A DNA stretch of 64,000 nt from Volutella citrinella (GCA_034401135.1 JAWZSP010000011.1:248001-312000); one strand, 5' to 3'; counted from the first letter of the stretch, positions 10,456 to 20,859 are shown. The notes: generated by a model not told the origin, from the sequence alone. A program made the numbers and translations.

Positions 10456-11089
10456 CCTATTCGTAGTTTACGCGTATCCAATTCTTAATTATGGCTTTCT
10501 TGTTACACCAACACCTGCTCTGCCGCTCTTGGGTAGGAGATGGGCACGTTCAATCCCACGAGCATGGTTTGTGAAGAGGCATTTCTTCGCGGCAGTCTCA
10601 ACCTCGCCAGCTTCTAAGTGTTCGGAACTGGTCGGCTATTATGAGGAAACCTCTAGTCACGGAAGCGAGGAGCGATGGGGTATATATCAGTGGAACTGGG
10701 GGTTGATGCTGATGCCGCATTATCTGAGGATGGTGGTAGGCAGAAGAAGTAGGCTCTTCCCCGGAGTATGACGTCTTTCGGCGGCTGAACCCATGTGATA
10801 CCATCGGTGACGAGATGACGCATGGCAATTCAGGTCTGGTGTCATCCTGCACACAGCATTCCTCACTAGCCAGTACAGGAGCCTCCGGGGCAAGTGCTAC
10901 AGAGCCCCGACCAGTGAATAGAGGTTCTTGTGCAGCGGGTGCAGCGATACATAAAGGCCGAATCTCCCGCTATTGTATGTTTCCTGACCTACCCTCGCAA
11001 GTTCCCTCTCAACCGCCTTCTTAGCTATGGGACTCCAACGCATCTAGTTTTGATGCTCCACCTCCTCTCCCCTCCCATGGTGCTCCAGG
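10456..11089. other. No recognisable gene; upstream of the Rua1-like fragment
   Basis: Open frames of up to about 130 codons lie on both strands, none with a known domain. A Ser/Gly/Ala-rich plus frame at 10815-11024 could be decayed upstream sequence of the following regulator fragment. Confidence 0.3.
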
Positions 11090-11572
11090 GTGCTTCGGAG
11101 CGACGCCGACCCCCGCGTTCTGCACGGGCACTATCCCAACCCCTCTGGCCCGTCAGACTTGTACGCTGCGCTGCAAGAGGAGCAGGTTGCCCCACCACCG
11201 GAGGACTTCAAACCTTCCGACCCTGATCTCATTCCTCATAAGCAGAAGTCCAAGTTCGAGGGCGACCTCTATACCCCGAGATGGGTGCGAGGATACGGCA
11301 GCAAGCGAGAGGGCTGGTGCGGCATCTGTAAGCCTGGCAGGTGGCTGGCCCTCCGGAACTCGACTTTCTGCGACGACAAGTCGTACAGACATGGAGTCAG
11401 TGCCGTAGCTAGAAACATTTTCCAGGAGCCTAGGCACGAGCGACACAAGGACGATAACGCGGATGTTTGGGAGCCATTTTGTCACGAGAATGCGTGGTTT
11501 CCTCCAAGTGTGGTACGGGATGTTGCGGGCACCAAGCTCGCGCGGGGTGCGACAAGTTTAAAATTACTATAA
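11090..11572 (+). pseudogene. Rua1-type transcription regulator, C-terminal domain fragment
   Basis: The domain called Rua1 C-terminal (formerly DUF4451) lies downstream of C2H2 fingers in fungal regulators. Here it reads VLHGHYPNPSGPSDLYAALQ, APPPEDFKPSDPDLIPHKQK, FEGDLYTPRWVRGYGSKREG, WCGICKPGRWLALRNSTF and SYRHGVSAVARNIFQEP, then NADVWEPFCHEN. These match the family in order, including the first CxxC. The second half of the zinc-binding region, after the next Cys, is out of frame: the neighbouring frame reads VVSSKCGTGCCGHQAR. The usual HAYKC end is absent. The frame opens with GTG and no ATG or zinc fingers precede it. This is a truncated, frameshifted fragment. Confidence 0.75.
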
Positions 11573-11960
11573 ATGGAGGACGGACATCTCGATTGAGTTT
11601 AGACAGTTTTGGCTGGAGCAGAACCATTCGATTCGACGCAATGGTCCAGCAACTACGTTGGAATGACCCACCTTTCAACTGATCTTCCTCCTCCCCGTGA
11701 TCATGCTGCCCCGTCTCCTCTGCGTTATTGGCCTCCTTGTAGCCATACCCATCTGTATGGTGAGTCATTGCATCGTGGAACCAAGCCACTGTCACTGAAT
11801 CGGGGGCTGCTGGTTCTGTGCAGGTCTTCCAGGTTGCCCTTAGGGTACAATTCTCGGCCACGCCCCGTCAGCCCATGGGCTTCGTGCGGCGAAGTAGCAA
11901 AGAGAGCCCGAAGGCCGTTTCTTCGATGGTATCTGTTCCTTGGTTGGCGTCTCGATGTCC
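11573..11960. other. Open frame without recognised domain
   Basis: The plus frame stays open here into the asparaginase-like segment but has no ATG near its start and no family signature. Confidence 0.3.
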
Positions 11961-11964
11961 CTTG

Positions 11965-12250
11965 CAGCATCGACCTATATAAACCTGTGATTGAACAGGG
12001 AGCAGATGGTGTTGCAATGCAGGCCATGGGGTCGGGACACTGTCCTACGAAGGAGACCGCAGCAACACTAGAGCTACGGAAGCGGACTGCCATCCCCATA
12101 GTTGTGAGCAGCTGGTCCCCAGAAGGTTACTTTGGCGCTGACGGAGTGTCTGCACCACTAATAGCTTCAGGCTATCACAACCCACGGAAACTTGCATTGG
12201 GCATATGGGAGGGGAAGAATGTGGGCCAGATCACGGAAACATTCGACTGG
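11965..12250 (+). pseudogene. L-asparaginase C-terminal fragment
   Basis: L-asparaginases hydrolyse asparagine to aspartate and ammonia. A segment following a possible acceptor (ttgcag, 11964-11969) reads IDLYKPVIEQGADGVAMQAM, GSGHCPTKETA, IPIVVSSWSPEGYFGADG and IASGYHNPRKLALGIWEGKN, then VGQITETFD. It follows the C-terminal small domain of type II asparaginases (DG.V..G.G.G, VV.SSR.P.G, ASG.LNPQKAR, QI...F). The N-terminal catalytic domain with the threonines is not found upstream. The frame continues into a Gly-rich unrelated tail. Identification is by pattern from memory, moderately sure. Confidence 0.55.
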
Positions 12251-13010
12251 GCGGGGCTTTGTCGCAGTGCACTGCCCACGGGAGGGGCTTCGGATTGGCA
12301 GTGGACTTTGGGGAGCGGCCTTGGATTGGCAGGGCATTTTGGGAGTGGGTCCGGGTCCAGGAGAATCGAATCGTTGGGCATCGACCGCAGTGGGTTGTGT
12401 GCGGGATTGGCTAATGGCCACCCGGCTGCTGAAATTACAATTCCCCCATGCTCATTACATCCCGACTGCATGTCTTTTCACTCACCGATGGTTATGATAT
12501 TTTCGGCCTGAACCACCAACCAAAGAGATCCCCTTCCCGCCTGCACGACATCGATTGCAACCCCTTGTTTACCTTCCCCACGCCGATGGGAGATGACCCA
12601 AAAGACCCAAATACCAATCGCGTCTGCCCCGGCGCCCTTCACCGTTCGGAGGACAACTCGCAGGAAACCGGCCTATGGATTCACTTCAATGCCCATTATG
12701 TCCATCGCGTTTTCGTTATCGCAAGCACCTTAAGTCAGAATCCTAGCCACGCGATTTGACTTAGCGACTAAGTATATGGAGAGGATTCAACATCTCAGAT
12801 CACTGTCCTGCATCATCAATAGACTACTACTCCCCGCTTGCTCCTTCACTACGCCCATGTTGTCCGACCTGTTGACCCTGTGCACTGACTCGTTCTAGCC
12901 GTGAGTGAACGAACTTGCGAGTCCTCTGGCTGGATGCATGCCAAGTTATGACGCGCCGCCAGAAGGAACCAGATCACACTAGTGAATGCGTGCAAGAAAC
13001 TGAAATTGGT
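12251..13010. other. GC-rich imperfect repeats, then no gene
   Basis: 12250-12420 holds imperfect short repeats (variants of gggcggggctt / ttggggagcggcc / ggattggcag). 12448-12759 is an open plus frame of 103 codons with no recognised domain. Confidence 0.35.
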
Positions 13011-13017
13011 GTCTAGT

Positions 13018-14534
13018 CTACGGATCATCAGTGTACACCGACGGCTCCAAGACCCAGTCCCAGCAAGAAACCAGTTTCACTTGCTTCTTCGCCCACTTGT
13101 CTATATGACCCCGTTCCGGCAACGCCTGCAACTCTTCCGGGGAAAGATCTGTCCCGAGGAAAGGAGATGCTGTTGGACAACCAATGGCGCCCAAAACCTT
13201 TGCAAGCTCATGGAGCGCTGTAATACGAGAGTCCCGTAGATCATGGAACCTCTTACGCCAATGATCCAGCACCTCTGTCGTTGCGTTGCCGCCATTGCAA
13301 TCCAGTCGTCGGAGAGCGGCGTTGGTCCCCTGGTATAGTTCTTCGAACACCTCATCTTGACTAAGCAATTGACATACAAAGACGTCTACGCCTCCACGCC
13401 AACATGTAGACACGTCATCAGTTGAATCTCCGTCACCGTCCGCAAGGGACATAAGCTAGCCCAGGTGCTGGTAGACTGCCTCGTCAATGCTGAGGGGGTT
13501 CATATGACTGCAACGACCATCGACGCTGTCGAATTTGTGGTCCTTTTAGTTGCCGCTCTAATGTTCCGAAAAGCGTTTTCTGTCAGGAATTCGGAAGCTG
13601 TCCCGCCACATTGAACATAGTGTGCAACAGGAGATCTGTTTCGTAGTTGCTTCACGGCGAGCGCTGTTTTCATCTGAAGCGCACTGAGCGTACAGCTAGG
13701 AGGGATCCAAAGTGGGGGGATTCCCATGCTGCGTTGTCGGTCGAACGGAAACGCTCTTTGGCTTGCTTTTCCAGTTTACACAGTTCATCCCGGAGGTCGA
13801 ATACTGAAAAGACTGTGAGGAGATGGACTGCTCCCCCGAGCCATCCGCGCCAGTGATGCTAAAAGCGGTCCTCCTCTGAGTGCCTATTACTAGAGAACTG
13901 CTTTGTCGAGTGTGTCGCAGAGGAGGAGCGACCAACCCCCGAACTCATGCGTAAATCCGCAGCCTCGTGCTTCTCACTATCAAACTCGATTGCATGTTAG
14001 TAGGCTGCTGTTGCGCGCGGTCTTATATTCCCAGGCCTCCAGCTATGACTTGGTATGGCTGGCGAGGTTACTGCGCATTAGATCGGTTGGAAGGTTTGCA
14101 GTACACTCCTTGCTGACTGAGGTACTTGGGGCTGTTGCTATTGTGAGGGGCTGTTGCGTGTCTTCGTCTAAATTAACCCGATTGCGACGCAATAGTGCCT
14201 TAGCTGGGGGCGATGGCAATTGTGTTGATAGGGGCGGTCTGGGTTGGCGTAGTAATTTATTGTGCTTGAAAATAGCCCGGGGCCCTGGGGTATAGGAAAC
14301 ATCGTGGTCTGTAGAAATCGCAGGAGGGCTGGCCGGCGTTAATGAGGAGACAGTTGGGCCTGGATAAGGGCGGGGAGCAACCCGCGGCTCCTCAAAGGGT
14401 TCGCGAGATAAAAGATGCCTATCGGGGGGTAAGACGGGTTCTGACACCTGAATGGCTGGTGGTGGTTCAGTGATATGACTGCGCCAGACAAACTCGAGGA
14501 ACCAACGCCACGCCGACTTAACCGGGGTAAACAT
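13018..14534 (-). pseudogene. Multi-exon gene of unknown function with one in-frame stop
   Basis: Minus-strand model: exon 14534-14050 (MFTPVKSAWRWFLEFVWR, then a Pro-rich stretch), 13976-13891 (EKHEAADLRMSS...), 13803-13694 (IFDLRDELCKLEKQAKERFR, coiled-coil-like) and 13542-13018. The intron at 13977-14049 has a TACTAACA branch site; the one at 13804-13890 keeps phase exactly; the last is long (151 nt) and less certain. The final exon reads SIDEAVYQHLG, TAG (13456-13458), then LMSLADGDGDSTDD and a helical C-terminus (ALHELAKVLGAIG). The TAG could come from CAG by one transition. Frames for EPEDH repeats lie just upstream out of frame. No family is recognised; exon joins are my inference. Confidence 0.4.
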
Positions 14535-14582
14535 CTCGCGTTCATGACGTCGCCCACATCGAGGCTGTGACGAGTCGAGCCT

Positions 14583-14650
14583 GGTTCTTCGGGCTCATGG
14601 TCTTCGGGCTCATGGTCTTCGGGCTCTTGGTCTTCGGGCTTCGGGCTCGT
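14583..14650. repeat. 15-bp tandem repeat, about four copies
   Basis: Imperfect copies of ggtcttcgggctcat. On the minus strand one frame reads EPEDHEPEDH, so this may be the coding repeat of an upstream exon or simply a minisatellite. Confidence 0.75.
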
Positions 14651-14977
14651 GAGATTCAGGCGCGGACGATGGGAAGGGCTGGTCGAAAGGAAGAAAGAAA
14701 GCGAGGTGAAGTACTGGGGTAACTTGGGTGGTCCTGGCTGCCCCTCTGGATCTAGTAAACACGATTCTTTCTATTTAAGAATACCTAGAACTCAGTGAAC
14801 TGCTGAGGAGGATCAGCTACTAAAAGAACTTATCTTAGCAAGGCAATCACGGGCGATGTATAGGTGGTTGGGATAATTGATTGCCAATCCCCTTTCGTCA
14901 GAACCCCGCCGTCCAAATGGGGTGATTTACTACCTGCTGACTGAGAGGCGCTAAACTGGGAGCAGAGCCCACTGAAT

Positions 14978-15114
14978 CGGGAGCCCACTACGGGAGCCCA
15001 CTACGGGAGCCCACTATGGGAGCCCACTATGGGAGCCCACTATGGGAGCCCACTATGGGAGCCCACTACGGGAGCCCAGTATGGGAGCCCACCCACTATG
15101 GGGGCCCACTATCG
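14978..15114. repeat. 13-bp minisatellite, about ten copies
   Basis: Tandem copies of cgggagcccacta, with c/t variation at the unit junction and looser units at the right end. It sits about 170 bp upstream of the TATA box of the gene starting at 15349. Confidence 0.9.
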
Positions 15115-15280
15115 GTATGTTTTGTCAGGTAGTTCTCAGTGTGTGCCCAGCACATGCAGTTGCCATTGAACTGCACGCTCTTGGCTGCACGCTCTTGTCT
15201 GCATACTTTTGCCTGTGCTGTCACATTTTGTTGCTCGAGGATAATGTGTAGGTCTCGGCCGACCGGGTGCCAGATTTTCG

Positions 15281-15290
15281 CTATAAATAA
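15281..15290 (+). promoter_or_regulatory. TATA box of the PD-(D/E)XK-like gene copy 2
   Basis: cTATAAATAA lies about 60 bp before the ATG at 15349, followed by a pyrimidine-rich leader. The element matches the one in front of copy 1. Confidence 0.55.
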
Positions 15291-15348
15291 ATGTTTGTGC
15301 CAAACTATCCCTCTTGCATCTCGAGTTTCTTGCACCTACAATTTCATC

Positions 15349-16263
15349 ATGAATAACCCTCAAACAACTCTTTATGAACTCCCTTCCTTCTTGCCAAATA
15401 TTCCTTTACTGGCCGTATTGTATTCCGCAATGTTCAACGCACCATATGAATTTACAACCTGCGGCTTCTACCAGGCGGTGTTCCAGTATTATCTGAAAAT
15501 TGAAGATGGTGTCATAGCTCTCTTTGAACAGTCTCCCAGTCATTCTCGGCTCCGAGTAGACATAAAAACTGTTCATTATGATGAAAACTCCACCTATCGC
15601 CTTGGTTGCGGTGCTTTGGTGGAATTCAAGCGACATGCTGCTTCCGATGAATATGTCCTCGAGCAATTGGCAAACTACTGTCAGGATGCTCTGGATCACT
15701 ATCGCCAGCTCGGTGTCTTGGAACTTGCGGTTAAAGAAAGGTTCTTCAAGCCCTTTGTGTATTACCACGAGATCGGCTCTTTTCAGCCTTTCTTCCCCAA
15801 CCTCTCTGGCTGGATCGGCATTGACTCAGCCGATGGAAGCCGACTTCTGATCTTCATCGAGGCAATCAAGCATCCTGAAAAGATGAACCAGCTACGAGGC
15901 ATTTCCGGCCAACAAGTCTCCGGAGCCCAACAGCCATCCCGTGGCGCGGGAGCCAGCGACGATACTTATGCTGGCGATGCATCGGACGCCTACGGGATGC
16001 AGCAGCAACCCGCAGGAGCCAGCGGTACTTATGCTAGTGATGCATCGGACGCCTACCTTATGGCATGCCGCAACAATACCTTGCATATCAGGCATAGCAG
16101 ACGTATGAACCCGTGGAAGCTAGCGGTTCTCACGCGTTTGATCCATCGCAAACCTATACGATGCAAGAACCTTACGTTGCGCCGCAGTCTTATTCTACCG
16201 GTGAAGCTAGTGGTTCTCGTATGGGCGATAGTTCCTATAGGAGCAGTAAAGGTCCGCGTATAG
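15349..16263 (+). CDS. PD-(D/E)XK-like small protein, copy 2, C-terminus frameshifted
   Basis: Single-exon frame of 304 residues from the ATG at 15349. D71 (LRVDIKTVHY) and E92-x-K94 (ALVEFKRH), with Q106 (VLEQLANYC), repeat the D-x20-E-x-K spacing of copy 1 at 8.8-9.7 kb. The two share a distant overall pattern: a hydrophobic N-terminal helix, a QSP/HS segment, then the motif strands. After residue 200 a duplicated segment (TYAGDASDAYGMQQQPAGAS, then TYASDASDAYLM) begins. At about 16,060 the repeat pattern continues in another frame (QTYEPVEASGSHAFDPSQ..., ending at 16377) that contains one TAG. The annotated C-terminal 70 residues are therefore probably out of frame. Tail to tail with the gene ending at 16477. 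Function unknown; nuclease-like fold inferred. Confidence 0.65.
   Translation: MNNPQTTLYELPSFLPNIPLLAVLYSAMFNAPYEFTTCGFYQAVFQYYLKIEDGVIALFEQSPSHSRLRVDIKTVHYDENSTYRLGCGALVEFKRHAASDEYVLEQLANYCQDALDHYRQLGVLELAVKERFFKPFVYYHEIGSFQPFFPNLSGWIGIDSADGSRLLIFIEAIKHPEKMNQLRGISGQQVSGAQQPSRGAGASDDTYAGDASDAYGMQQQPAGASGTYASDASDAYLMACRNNTLHIRHSRRMNPWKLAVLTRLIHRKPIRCKNLTLRRSLILPVKLVVLVWAIVPIGAVKVRV
15949..16060 (+). repeat. Coding duplication of about 66 bp
   Basis: Two imperfect copies of a unit encoding about 22 residues rich in Gly, Ala, Ser, Asp and Tyr (GAS.TYA.DASDAY.M) inside the gene at 15349. The second copy ends at the frameshift. Confidence 0.7.
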
Positions 16264-16476
16264 TCAGAGTGTATCGAGAAATTCACAATGTTCGATCGGA
16301 CAAGTTTACTTTCATGACAAACACAACAAGAAAAAGTATACAGATAGGGGCAAGTGGCACAAAAAGAACGAAGGGCTAATTTATAAAGATGGAAAGTGCT
16401 GGTGTAAAAGCTGGCCTAAATAGCTTGTATATGACTGCGATGAGATTTTCCGCCTCGACCCTCCTAGTTTTGTTTC

Positions 16477-18432
16477 CTAGTCTCCTTCGTGCACCAACAA
16501 ACAACAATTATAAGAAAACCACCAAACCAGTCTACCAGCCCACGGGATTACTGTTCCTTCCGATTTCATGCCATGCCCACTGATCCGGAGTTCTGTAACA
16601 AAGCGGCCACATGAGGAAAGCTTGTACGCAAACCCTCTAGAGCCCTCTGCACTCACTTCCTTATTGAGCCCATCAAGCCGAATTCGCCCAAGTCCTTTCA
16701 CCGAGCCATCTGTATAGTGAAGGAGTAGTCCGCAATATCCGCCTTGCATTTCAGGCTTCCCACACATCGTCATCCCTGATACACCCATGAGACAAGCAGC
16801 AGTATAGAAATAAGGGTCGCGCCATCCTGGGTGCGGTGAGTTAGGAATAACTGATGGGTTGGGTCGTCCACTCTCTTTGGGATTTGGAGTATTGAAAGCC
16901 AAAATCCTAGCCCTGTTATAGGCTTCATTAAAGAAGACTTGTGTCAGCTCTCTTTTAGGTTCGTCAATCAGGGTCCATATGTGTTGGGAATTAGTCAGTG
17001 GTGTCGGTCCAACCTCCCAAATACAGCCATGGTTTGTCTTGAGCTGCTTGAATATTAGGACATTTCTAAAATGACAGATGAGATAACCTACAACAATTGT
17101 ACTAAGACCAACGGAAGGCTTACGGCTCCAAGTTTCAGTTATCCATTCATCTTTATCCAGAGGCATATAGAGCCAAACGAGGCCTGGGTAGGCTCTGGAA
17201 AGGTCTTGGTAAAATGCACTGCTTTCCTTTTCTCCAACTTTCTTATCCATAGAATGACTTCGAATAAATAGAATAGTAGAACAACTCCAAGCCGCCGATA
17301 AAGCCATGATAGTCTCGTTATTGCATTCAAAGAAGTTCATCCAGGGCCGGCCAGAGTGATAGCCAATTTCGCAAATTCGCAGATCGTTCCTGTAGGGCAT
17401 AGGGACGGCCCACAGTGGAGGCTTAGGGTCATCGTGGGCCCCTTCAAGTGAGATTCTGCGGATTTTCATGCCCTGCCACATCGTTAGCACAACTGCATAT
17501 ATCTCCGGCAGGAAGTGAGCCTTGCATCGGAGGAGGTCTGCACAAGACTGCGTCCGTCGTTGGATTGCATGGCTTCCCACCACAGGCCACGAACTCTTTG
17601 TCGGGCTTTCCGTAAACAATCCTTTGGATGCCAAGATGGTCTGAACCCACGTAGATAGTGTCGCCGTGTCTTAGTGGTTGTTGAATGCGCACAACGTATT
17701 GCCCTCTCTCAGGGACAAGCGCCTTGTTCGATAGCTCAGCAATGGAATGCTTGCCATAAAATAGCACGAATCTGATCCATGTTTCGCAGGCGAGATCAAT
17801 GTTGTTGTGCGCATTGACGCTTACAAGCTGGCGAGCACACTGTGCATATACTAACTTCAGTAAAGAGAAAGATGGGAAGCAGTATTCTTCAACCATGCGC
17901 GCAATCTCTGGGCCAATGGGGTAGGTAGCGGTTAAACGATCTGCAAACTCCACTCTCATCTGTTTCCGCGCCCGTTCGAGGTCGGGCTCTAGTGGAACGA
18001 AATCGACGGCCAAGATCTTCAATACTGGAAAGATGGTCGACTTAGTGCGTTGCCAACGATTGATGCAGCTTGCGTGGCAAGCAAACAATACATTATCCAG
18101 AGAAGCATCCCGGCTATGGAGAGCGACCACGGGGATAGGTTTATGACGACCGCCTTCAGCTAAGACGGTATCATCACTCATCAAGCAGGTTTTAGCAGCC
18201 TCAAGATTCTCGATTAGGTGATCTGCTTCTCTTACTGTCTTATCGTCAGTGAGGAGAATAAAGGTCGAGGGAAAAGCTCACCAATCGATACACCATCTCC
18301 CACATCAAACTGTTGCATACATAGAATACACCAAGGTCTAGCCACAGATTGATTCGAAAATCTTCGTAAGCCATAGTTGCGACGGCTTCTTATGTTTGCC
18401 AGGAAGAAGAGGCCTTGAAATGATGAGCGCAA
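16477..18432 (-). CDS. CxxC...HxxC protein, family copy 2
   Basis: Three exons on the minus strand: up to 18432 down to 18282, then 18234-17581, then 17537-16477. The introns are 47 nt and 43 nt, and phases agree. The product is about 600 residues, as in copy 1 (609). CILC (CILCMQQFDVGDG) and HASC (VLFACHASCINRW) form the possible zinc site. The middle carries a mostly helical region (ADRLTATYPIGPEIARMVEE). The C-terminus (GGYCGLLLHYTDGSVKGLGR, then WAGRLVWWFSYNCCLLV) matches copy 1. The frame holding CILC has no ATG before it. The nearest upstream ATG (18374) is one nucleotide out of frame, so either a small 5' exon exists or exon 1 carries a frameshift. The rest is open. It converges on the PD-(D/E)XK-like gene copy 2. 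Function unknown. Confidence 0.65.
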
Positions 18433-18722
18433 GGCCTTGTTTGGTCAGGGAAAGCGAGAGACCTGTGGAAGAAAAAAGTGAGACAATACCGTGTACTGAC
18501 AGAGGAACCTGGGAGAAGGCTGGGCGCTCGGTTAAACTCTGGTAAACGGCGGCGGAGGTATCGAGCCGTGACTGAGTCTGCATGCTATTTATCAGATGTA
18601 GACCAATGCTAACATGGTTTCAGTTCCTATCGGTTTACTCGATCGTCTCGAACAACCAGCGTGCTGGCAAGCAAGGTCATCCCGAATCTTATCAGGATTC
18701 AGTTACACCGTAGCCCCTAGTA
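18433..18722. other. Upstream region of the CxxC...HxxC copy 2
   Basis: A minus-strand frame starting at an ATG at 18583 (MQTQSRLDTSAAV) could supply a first exon for the gene below, but I find no donor/acceptor pair that joins it convincingly. Otherwise nothing is recognised. Confidence 0.3.
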
Positions 18723-20841
18723 TTAGCTCCTGAACCTGCTTAGAGACCCGTGCGATGAGCTTATGGTACAGTAGGCCCCGCAGAACTCAGAGAGTCTTAC
18801 CTCCCTGTCGTGACTGATGAACGAACGACCATCTGGTGCCCAGGATAGGTTCCCAGGCATCCCCTCCTGCCTTGTGATGGACTTGGCAAATACCTTCAAC
18901 TCGATAGCCCGGAAGGTGTGTAGCAGCCGAGTGTAAGGTATCTGCAGAGGGTTGCCCTCAGCCGCTCCTGCTGGGAGGGGTACTGGGCCCGGCATGGCCA
19001 GCATGAGCCAAGCGTGCTGTAGCTATAAAGTGGCAGGGCATACTCCAGGACGAGCACGCGTGCAATCCAGAAAAGCGCAGACAGCCCAGGCGTAGAGTCG
19101 TGTGCTGAACGGTAAGCCATGGTGTCTTTACGGATCCCCATTACGGCCGTATAGTATACATCCTCTGCCGTGTGTATTATAAGCCCTCACTCGAATTGGG
19201 CCCCAGTGAAGCACAGGCCGAAGGACACCCAGTAAAAATCACCCAAAGGAACGACAGACCCGACAGGAGGCAAGGGTCGATAATGTTGAAGGAGGGAGAA
19301 GAAAAACCGGACTCGAGGTGGAGACTGCTACAAATGACAGGGGCCAAAATCCTTTTTGGCAAAAGTGTCGGCGTGACTGGAAAGAAGCTGGCATTTTGTG
19401 GCTATGCTTGCGTGACTGGCTCTTGGGAGGCCACAGTGGACGCATCTGGCGAACAGCGAGGGTGTTGATGTCAGTGCCCATCTGCCGAACATGACCTCGT
19501 CAGCTTGGTAGGTACAGAAGAATAAAGATGAAGTACTGCCACTGCGCGCCATATCAGTGATGAAACAATCTATAGGTAGATGGACCAGGCAGGTGATCAA
19601 CACTCGTGCTCGTTCGAGACTAGCGACGGATACATTCTGTGCCACGTCATCCGGTGAACTCGATCGGTGTGTCGGGGATGAAGCCAAAGTAAGAGACGCA
19701 ACCTTCTCGTGGGGTTTGACGGGTGGATGACTATGGTAAAGCCAGCTGTTCGCGCTTGCTTCAGATACCAGTGTCGCTCCAAGAAGCACAGTAGCACCAA
19801 GTGAGTTCAAGTCCAACGTCACAGTGACCACTCTTGGTTCGTGATGGGGTCTGCTCCAAATCCCCACCGACGATCAGTAAATTTTGCGGCACACCATGAC
19901 AAGCTATCATTTACTGTCGAAACACCAAATAGAACTGAAATAGATGGCATCCTGGCCGATCCACCAACGCCATGCAGGAAGTAGAGACTGCCTGATACAC
20001 TAGCGCCCAAAGCGCACGATGTGCGCACTAATGCCACGCCATGTAGACAGGAGTTGGCCAAGAAGACCTAATGGTCTAAGGGAATAGTCTCTTTGCCATA
20101 ACAGCAAGACAAACAAGTGATCTCTATGGCTGTCTTAAGATTCAAGTGCTGCGTCGTACCCACACAAGGGCCGAGAGGTCGCTGTTGAAGTTTCCCGGCT
20201 TACCCCAGATGCCATAGGCCCTCCGCCCCGTCCCCTCCTCAGCTGCTTTATCTTCTTGGCATATAATGCTAGTGTTGACGGGTTCTGGAAGCTGCGGAAG
20301 CTATTGATCTTCCGGCCGCCTCCGGCCCCTGCCGCCCCGCTGAAGTCGCTGAACTGCTCCGCCCTCTGCTCGGGCCGCCCATCGCTAGTGCCGCCGCGGA
20401 CGATGGCGGCATTACTATCGAGGTCGTCGAATGACTGCTTAATATTCACCCTGAGCGCCTCGAACAGGGCTTGGCTGCCCGCAGGCGACGATGGCTGCTG
20501 CGGTACTGCTGTTGCTGCCCTTAGGGGCGCGGCTTTGCTATCTGGCTGCATGACCAGGAAGTAGTCTATGCGGCCCTTGGCGGTAAAGTACGTCTGCAGT
20601 AGGCATGCCCTCCAGAGCGGGCCTCCTCGTGGTGCTGCGATGCCTTCCTGCCGTGCCGGGTAGCCGCAAATGAGCTCGAGCGTTGTCTTTAGCTCGCTAC
20701 CGCCCAGCCCGTGCGGCTCGGCCGCCCGCAGGTGGCTCGTGAAGCTTATGGGTTTAGGGATGAGGCGGTCTCGCACTGCCGGCAGACGATGACCCGGTGG
20801 TCGGCATTATACGTGAATTGGCTGAACTGGCTGAGAACCAT
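18723..20841 (-). pseudogene. OrsD/DUF3505-family gene remnant
   Basis: Large fungal proteins of the OrsD family (DUF3505) begin with a cysteine motif around CRxCxT. Here, from 20841, the minus strand reads FTYNADHRVIVCRQCET. After a 1-nt frameshift near 20765 it continues RLIPKPISFTSHLRAAEPHG, LKTTLELICGYPARQEG, then GPLWRACLLQTYFTAKGRID. The second zinc-binding stretch normally between these is missing, which suggests an internal deletion. The frame ends at 20135. Near 19,141-18,723 the later part of the family reappears in two frames (ALFWIARVLVLEYALPLYSY, then EGMPGNLSWAPDGRSF and DREVRLSEF). The stretch 19.15-20.1 kb between them is not recognised and may be inserted or decayed. Relatives of this family are common in subtelomeric and transposon-rich fungal DNA. 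Clearly non-functional. Confidence 0.65.
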
Positions 20842-20859
20842 CCTGCTTCTGCCTTCAGG

